From assembly GCA_903789615.1 (NCBI GenBank), contig CAIFEV010000012.1:1-64000 (forward strand): DNA of 64,000 bases, in the 5' to 3' direction. Both the position numbers and the translations under genes were made by a program. The notes under the pieces were generated by a model. It did not search any database. It saw nothing but the letters and a program-made list of their open reading frames with translations, and was not told the DNA's origin. Origin of the DNA: an uncultured Lachnospiraceae bacterium (GTDB lineage: Bacteria > Bacillota > Clostridia > Lachnospirales > Lachnospiraceae). Positions within the stretch are counted from its first letter, which is position 1. The number at the start of each line of letters is the position of its first letter. Below, piece after piece: positions 59,559 through 64,000 of this stretch.

Positions 59559-61672
59559 GGATGCGCCGACCACGCATCCGGGCGGGGTGCTGCCTGTCAG
59601 GTCAGGTACTGGTGTACACGGTTCTTGTCATGACGGTGACGATCTCCCTGATCGCCGCTCTGATACAGGCAGCCGTGTACTCCGGAGCGCGGGCGGAGGC
59701 AGATATGGCCTGCCGCCTGGCTTCGGAAGCCGGTCTTTCCGGGTATCATGAAGGACTGCTTGAGACATACGGGATCTTTGCCTTAAAGGACGACGGGCAT
59801 CTGGAGAAAAAGGTGGAGCGGATGATCCGAGGAAATCTTCAGGAAAACGATCAGGTCAGTCTGGACGGCGTGCGCTTTGACAGGCTGGTATCCATGACAG
59901 ATGCCGGCGGCATGACGATCCGGGAAGAGGTGACGGCGTATATGAAAGACGGCGCTCTGTCTGAAGCTGTAACAGCGGCGCTTGAGAATACGGAGATGTA
60001 CCGGAAGGCGGAGGCGACCGGCGAGGTGATGCAGCAGCTCCAGGAGACGCAGGAGGCAGCCATGGAAACAGAAGAAAAGCAGCTGGAGCTCCTTCCGCTG
60101 ATAGAGGGAATCCGCGCTGGCGGCGGAAGCATACAGAGAGTGAACGGCAGACCGGTTGGAACAGGGGAGGCATGTGTGAAAACAGCGGTCGGCAGCGGGA
60201 TCAGCCAGGGGTCTGTCGGAGTTGAAAGCGGGTCGGTTTTCGAGGCGGTCATCTCCCTTCCGGACGGGTATGTGAGCATTCCGGAGATGGCAGGCCGCAT
60301 GCGTCAGGCGCTTTTTGAAGAAAACGGCGCCGGATCGGAATTTGACGCCGGGCGGACTGATGCGGCGGCATTCGGACTCGCAAGGCAGAGGGCGTGTCAG
60401 GCAGTTGACGGAAGCATCCGGGCAGCCGGAAAAGCTCTGCAGGTTATCAAAGAGGAGGACAGCCGGTACAGCTCTTTTCTGGAAAAGGCCGCGCAGGCCG
60501 GACAGCTGCTCACGCAGTCGGAGAGTCTTATGGATCCGGAAACATACAGCGCGGCACAGCAGACGCTTCAGGATACAAAAGATGCGGCGGATACGCGCGG
60601 CCTGATTGACACCGCGCGGGCAGAAGCGGCGCTAAGGACACGGCTTTCCCAGCTGAAGAGAGCATCGGATACGCTTGAGGAAATGCGGCTGCCAGAAGAC
60701 GCGGCGTCATCTGAAAAATGGAAGAAGTCAGCCGAAACACTGGAGAGCATCTGCCGTGAATTTGATAATTCCGATCTTGTGTTTGATTATTCCGGCGTTG
60801 ATTTTACACAGAAGGGAAGCGGAACGGAAAGACTGCACAAAATTCTGAATGTGCTGGGCGGGCATCAGACAGAGCTCATCTTAAACGGCAGAGAGGTGAG
60901 CAGCGCAAAGATCGACACCGCGGGAAGGGCAGGAGAGACTGCCTTGGATTCCGGACCGGAAGGCGCAGGAGAGTGGGCTTCCCGCATTATGGATGAGGCA
61001 CTCTACAATGAATACCTTTTCCTGTACTTTGACTCCTACGCGGATACGCTTAAGGGAAAAAGTGCAAAACCGCAGACAGAGCTCGCATATCCGCTGGAAT
61101 ATATTCTGTGCGGGAAAAGCAGCGATGCGGAAAATCTGAACGAGGTGACCGCCAGGCTCATGCTGATCCGGCAGGGCATGAATTTCACCTGCCTCATGCT
61201 GAGTCCTTCCAAACGGGAAGAGGCGATGAGTCTGGCATCTGCAATGACCGGATTCACGGGAAGCCTTCCGGCTGTAAAAACAGCGCAGCTCCTGGTTTTA
61301 ACAGCGTGGAGTTACGCAGAGGCCCTGACGGATCTGCGGGTCCTCTTTGGGGGAAAGAAAATAAGTGCCGTCAAGACAGAGGCCGGATGGAACACCTCTC
61401 TGGAACAACTGCTGACGCTGGATTTTCCAGAAGGAAGAGAGGATCCCGGTGGGATTTCCTATGATGAATATCTCAGGATCCTTCTTCTGTCCTGTCCGCT
61501 GATACCGAAATATTTCCGGACCATGGGCGCCATGGAGTCCGGGATGATCAGGGCGGGGGAAGCAGACTTCCGGATGAGCGGATATCTGTTTTCCTTTGAG
61601 GGCGAGGCGCAGTTTGTCTGGAAACCGACCGGAAAGACGTTTACCTGTCCGGTTTCCTACAGCTATGAATAA
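59555..61672 (+). CDS. DUF5702-like Tad-associated protein
   Basis: 705 residues. One N-terminal membrane helix (about 17-40, QVLVYTVLVMTVTISLIAAL) is followed by a long, mostly helical, hydrophilic extracytoplasmic part. Helices include a Gln/Glu-rich stretch (about 150-175) and MACRLASEAGLSGYHEGLLETYGIFAL, which resembles the opening of DUF5702 proteins found next to clostridial tad genes. The N-terminal helix and short basic start are like a large pseudopilin, TadG-like. Function unknown; a surface or minor pilus component is likely. It overlaps the pilin gene by ATGA. Confidence 0.75.
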   Translation: MRMRRPRIRAGCCLSGQVLVYTVLVMTVTISLIAALIQAAVYSGARAEADMACRLASEAGLSGYHEGLLETYGIFALKDDGHLEKKVERMIRGNLQENDQVSLDGVRFDRLVSMTDAGGMTIREEVTAYMKDGALSEAVTAALENTEMYRKAEATGEVMQQLQETQEAAMETEEKQLELLPLIEGIRAGGGSIQRVNGRPVGTGEACVKTAVGSGISQGSVGVESGSVFEAVISLPDGYVSIPEMAGRMRQALFEENGAGSEFDAGRTDAAAFGLARQRACQAVDGSIRAAGKALQVIKEEDSRYSSFLEKAAQAGQLLTQSESLMDPETYSAAQQTLQDTKDAADTRGLIDTARAEAALRTRLSQLKRASDTLEEMRLPEDAASSEKWKKSAETLESICREFDNSDLVFDYSGVDFTQKGSGTERLHKILNVLGGHQTELILNGREVSSAKIDTAGRAGETALDSGPEGAGEWASRIMDEALYNEYLFLYFDSYADTLKGKSAKPQTELAYPLEYILCGKSSDAENLNEVTARLMLIRQGMNFTCLMLSPSKREEAMSLASAMTGFTGSLPAVKTAQLLVLTAWSYAEALTDLRVLFGGKKISAVKTEAGWNTSLEQLLTLDFPEGREDPGGISYDEYLRILLLSCPLIPKYFRTMGAMESGMIRAGEADFRMSGYLFSFEGEAQFVWKPTGKTFTCPVSYSYE

Positions 61673-61762
61673 GAAAGGACAGAGCTTAAGAAGGTGTGGA
61701 CATGCTCTTTTTCAGCGGCAAAGAAAGAAGGGAATGTAAATACAGGAAAGGACAGACGGCTG

Positions 61763-62638
61763 GTGAAAACAAATGGCCGCTCCGTAGTACGGCTCGGGAA
61801 AAGAGCATGTCCATGCCTTTTGGGAAGCACTATCGTGGAGGCTGCCCTGGTACTTCCGCTGTATATATATTTCAGTGTGCTGGTAACACAGCTGATCCTG
61901 ATACCGGGAATAAAGCTGCGGGTGAGACAGGCACTGTATGAGGACGCAAGAATCCTTGCCCAGTCAGCATATGCCTGCCGGAAGGCGGGCGGACATTTCA
62001 CGGATTCTTCTGACACGGAAGACGAAGAGACGTGGGAAGCGGCGGACGAACTGAGCGCTGTGGCTGCCAAGGCGCTGCTTGTCAGGCAGCTTGGGGCGGA
62101 TTACGGGAGCCGGCATGGAATCGTGGGCGGGACAGCAGGAATTCTCCTTCTGAATCCGGAGATCGCCCAAGAGGACAATGATATTGTCCTGCGGGCGGTG
62201 TATGAGGTGAAGCTGCCGTTTTACGATCTGTTCCATCAGAGCCTGAGTGTGAGAGAGACGGTCATGACCAGCGCCTGGCTGGGAGAAGCCGGAGAAAAAG
62301 AAGACGGGGAGGAAGAGGATGAAGAAGAAAGAGTGTATATCACCGAAAACGGGAAAGTCTATCACCGCGACCGGAACTGCACATATATCGAGGTTGTGCT
62401 TCTGGAAACTGTTCCGGAAGATGTGGATGGAATGCGGAATGCGTCCGGTCACAAATACTATCCGTGTGAGGTATGCGCGGGAGAAGCGAAAATCAAACCG
62501 GGACAGAGGCTTTTTATCACCCGCTACGGAGAGCGCTGTCACACGCGCACGGACTGCCCGGCCATTGAGCGGCATGTCCGGGAAATCCCGGTGTCGGAAG
62601 CCGGGAGTTTCCGCCCCTGCAGCAAATGCGGAAGCTGA
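61763..62638 (+). CDS. TadE-like protein with two Cys/His modules
   Basis: 291 residues from GTG 61763 (after AGGAAAGGAC); a GTG at 61694 would add 23. LGSTIVEAALVLPLYIYFSVLV is the TadE-type cleavage and helix motif with Glu5. After a Glu-rich linker (about 180-200) come two related modules with the pattern ITxxGxxxHxxxxCxxI ... PCxxC: VYITENGKVYHRDRNC...PCEVC and LFITRYGERCHTRTDC...PCSKC. These are likely metal-binding and would be outside the cytoplasm. It probably seats as a minor pilin. Exact start is uncertain. Confidence 0.72.
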   Translation: MKTNGRSVVRLGKRACPCLLGSTIVEAALVLPLYIYFSVLVTQLILIPGIKLRVRQALYEDARILAQSAYACRKAGGHFTDSSDTEDEETWEAADELSAVAAKALLVRQLGADYGSRHGIVGGTAGILLLNPEIAQEDNDIVLRAVYEVKLPFYDLFHQSLSVRETVMTSAWLGEAGEKEDGEEEDEEERVYITENGKVYHRDRNCTYIEVVLLETVPEDVDGMRNASGHKYYPCEVCAGEAKIKPGQRLFITRYGERCHTRTDCPAIERHVREIPVSEAGSFRPCSKCGS

Positions 62639-62682
62639 GTCTGGAGCAGTTATATAAATTGTTTTTCACGCGAGGGAGGTCT

Positions 62683-63117
62683 ATGGTTTTACAGCATATT
62701 ATTCTGATGACCGGTCTTCTGGCTCTTTCGGTCTGCGATCTTCGGACCAGGAGCATCCCGGCCGGTCTCACCCTTGCGTTGAGTGCCGCACTGTTCCTGA
62801 CATCTGTCTTCACGGGGACTTTGCGGCTGCCGGCAGCTTTTTCCGGACTGCTGCCGGCATTTTTATCTTTTTTGTTTACACTGCCGGACCGGGGGAAATT
62901 CGGATCCGGAGATATCTGGGTGCTGGCGGTTATCGGCTTTTCGGAAGGACTGGAAAAGACAGTGCTCATCTTTCTGACTGCGGCAGTTCTGGCTGCCATC
63001 TTGTGTCTTGTCCGGCAGGGCAGTGCCTTCCGGAAGCTTGAAATTCCGTTTATCCCTTTTCTTGCGATAGCTGCGGGAGGTGTTGTGTTTTGCTGCGATA
63101 CAGGAAGCATCGGCTGA
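62683..63117 (+). CDS. Prepilin peptidase (A24 family, TadV-like)
   Basis: 144 residues, small form with about four helices. The two catalytic Asp motifs are CDLRTRSIP (first Asp) and GSGDIWVL (GxGD). It lacks the zinc and methylase domains of larger PilD, as usual for TadV. It cleaves Flp and TadE-like pilin leaders at the inner membrane. ATG at 62683 follows GAGGGAGG; a start at 62626 overlaps the upstream gene and has no ribosome site. Confidence 0.88.
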   Translation: MVLQHIILMTGLLALSVCDLRTRSIPAGLTLALSAALFLTSVFTGTLRLPAAFSGLLPAFLSFLFTLPDRGKFGSGDIWVLAVIGFSEGLEKTVLIFLTAAVLAAILCLVRQGSAFRKLEIPFIPFLAIAAGGVVFCCDTGSIG

Positions 63118-63569
63118 AGGCGTCCGCCACGGTGGGAAGTGCTGTTTTAATTCCGCTGGCGACGGTTGTTATTCTCGTCTGCCTGAAAATGAATATACGC
63201 GCGTATGATAACGTCGCTGCTGAGTCGGCCGGTCTGCGCGGTGCGCTGAAAGTAGAACAGGAAGAACCGGACGCCGGGGAACGTACAGCGCTGGAACAGA
63301 GTATCCGGGAGGCTGTAGATAACAGCACGCTTATGCTGTCTGACCCGGAGGTGGAAATTATTGAAAACAGGCGAAGTACCGGCGTAAAGATTGAGGCGGT
63401 GGACAGCTGGAGGATTCCGTTTATCGATGCACAGGCAGGTCTCAGCCGGACAGAGCAGTTTGTCTCGCGCTCACCGGCTGACTGTATCCGGCTTGCGCAC
63501 ACAATTTCAAAACAGATCAGCATGATTTCGGGGGAAAAAGACGATGGGGTACACGACGGAAAGGCTTAA
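63090..63569 (+). CDS. Small membrane-anchored Tad-locus protein
   Basis: 159 residues. A basic start, then one membrane helix (about 16-33, GSAVLIPLATVVILVCLKM), then a soluble part with LSDPEVEIIENRRSTGVKIEAVDSWRIPF. It overlaps both neighbours (28 and 26 bp), so it belongs to the Tad operon. It looks like a TadE/G-type or periplasmic partner, but I do not recognise it. TTG at 63090 is nine bases after GGGAGG and is the best start. Confidence 0.6.
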   Translation: MLRYRKHRLKASATVGSAVLIPLATVVILVCLKMNIRAYDNVAAESAGLRGALKVEQEEPDAGERTALEQSIREAVDNSTLMLSDPEVEIIENRRSTGVKIEAVDSWRIPFIDAQAGLSRTEQFVSRSPADCIRLAHTISKQISMISGEKDDGVHDGKA

Positions 63570-64000
63570 CAACAGAAAGTTTCTTGTGACAGGGCAGGAT
63601 CCCGGCGCACAAGAAACCTATCAGCTTCAGATGCTTTCATGCAATGCCATCAGGCCGCTGCTGGAGTTTTCCGTCCGGTCCGTTGACAGTTCCGGCTACT
63701 ATTATTACGACGTGACAGGACTGCAGAGTCTTTCCGTTCTGGGAGGGGAGCTGACATTCAGTCCGGAGTCGGTTCTGAATCTGTGTCAGGCGCTGGCGGA
63801 GCTTTCCGGGAGCATGAATGAATATCTGTTGGATATCGACCGGGTCAGGATGGGAGCGGAATATGTCTATTCCACACCTGCCCTGGACCGTTTTCTGTTC
63901 CTGTATGACCCGGACAAGTCTGTCACGGAAGATCTGTATCCGGAAGAGCTTCAGAAGCTGTTTGAATTTGTCCTGCAGCATTTTGATCACACCGCCGAGC
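63544..64000 (+). CDS. DUF6382-like protein, truncated at the window edge
   Basis: 152 residues are visible from ATG 63544 (after GGGGG); the gene runs off the window. Early sequence is KFLVTGQDPGAQETYQLQMLSCN, then YYYYDVTGLQSLSVL and RFLFLYDPDKSVTEDLYPEELQKLFEFVLQHFDHT. It resembles DUF6382 proteins that precede an FHA domain in clostridial Tad loci. Whether an FHA domain follows cannot be seen here. Confidence 0.6.
   Translation, partial: MGYTTERLNNRKFLVTGQDPGAQETYQLQMLSCNAIRPLLEFSVRSVDSSGYYYYDVTGLQSLSVLGGELTFSPESVLNLCQALAELSGSMNEYLLDIDRVRMGAEYVYSTPALDRFLFLYDPDKSVTEDLYPEELQKLFEFVLQHFDHTAE

Overview
The window is a gene-dense, high-GC segment of a Firmicutes chromosome, most likely a Clostridia member of the Lachnospiraceae type. 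The evidence is the uvrC-MATE / hprK-glk-murB-rapZ-whiA gene order, dnaX-ybaB-recR next to a large Gram-positive SRP RNA, strong AGGAGG ribosome binding sites, frequent TTG and GTG starts, extended -10 promoters, a ThiW-type ECF component, and a clostridial Tad pilus locus with DUF5702- and DUF6382-like proteins. No phage, insertion sequence, CRISPR array or rRNA was seen. The assignment to family is an inference from gene content, not a phylogeny.

Layout. 1-9.8 kb: a degenerate phosphoribosyltransferase-like gene (minus strand), manganese exporter mntP, a radical SAM/SPASM protein, a heterodimeric ABC exporter behind a possible attenuator leader, an LCP cell-wall ligase and a two-domain PPK2 enzyme. 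9.8-16 kb: mscL, a DEDDh exonuclease, a divergent mraY-like gene facing glgB across a symmetric promoter, and a PBP5-type D,D-carboxypeptidase. 16-21.4 kb: trmB, a LysR regulator, and a minus-strand cassette (SNF symporter, PLP aminotransferase, D-2-hydroxyacid dehydrogenase) that reads as amino acid uptake, transamination and reduction. 21.6-30.4 kb: tRNA-Lys(CTT), a DUF5685-like/DnaJ pair, a TPP-riboswitch thiamine salvage operon (thiamine-binding protein, thiW, thiM, HAD phosphatase), metG-tatD-rsmA and an antisense tadA. 30.5-33.5 kb: SRP RNA, dnaX, ybaB, recR. 33.7-37.5 kb: a 1258-residue protein with TPR-like, disordered, coiled-coil and degenerate AAA+ parts.

37.6-48.5 kb: MATE transporter, uvrC, then hprK, ROK glucokinase, murB, rapZ, whiA, citrate synthase and aroA, which links sugar sensing, wall precursor supply and central metabolism. 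48.6-54.5 kb: two G3E (CobW-family) GTPases, one with a histidine-rich minisatellite and one fused to a YcgQ-like domain; a NudC-type Nudix hydrolase; a HypF-like protein without its N-terminal half; and an aquaporin with an acidic tail.

54.6-64 kb: a Tad/Flp (type IVb) pilus locus behind a perfect consensus promoter and a ~330-nt leader: degenerate TadZ-like protein, CpaF/TadA ATPase, TadB, an unusual TadC carrying an inserted soluble domain, Flp pilin, DUF5702-like protein, a TadE-like protein with two Cys/His modules, a prepilin peptidase, a small pseudopilin-like protein, and a truncated DUF6382-like gene at the edge. This locus and the 1258-residue AAA+ protein are the least ordinary parts of the window.
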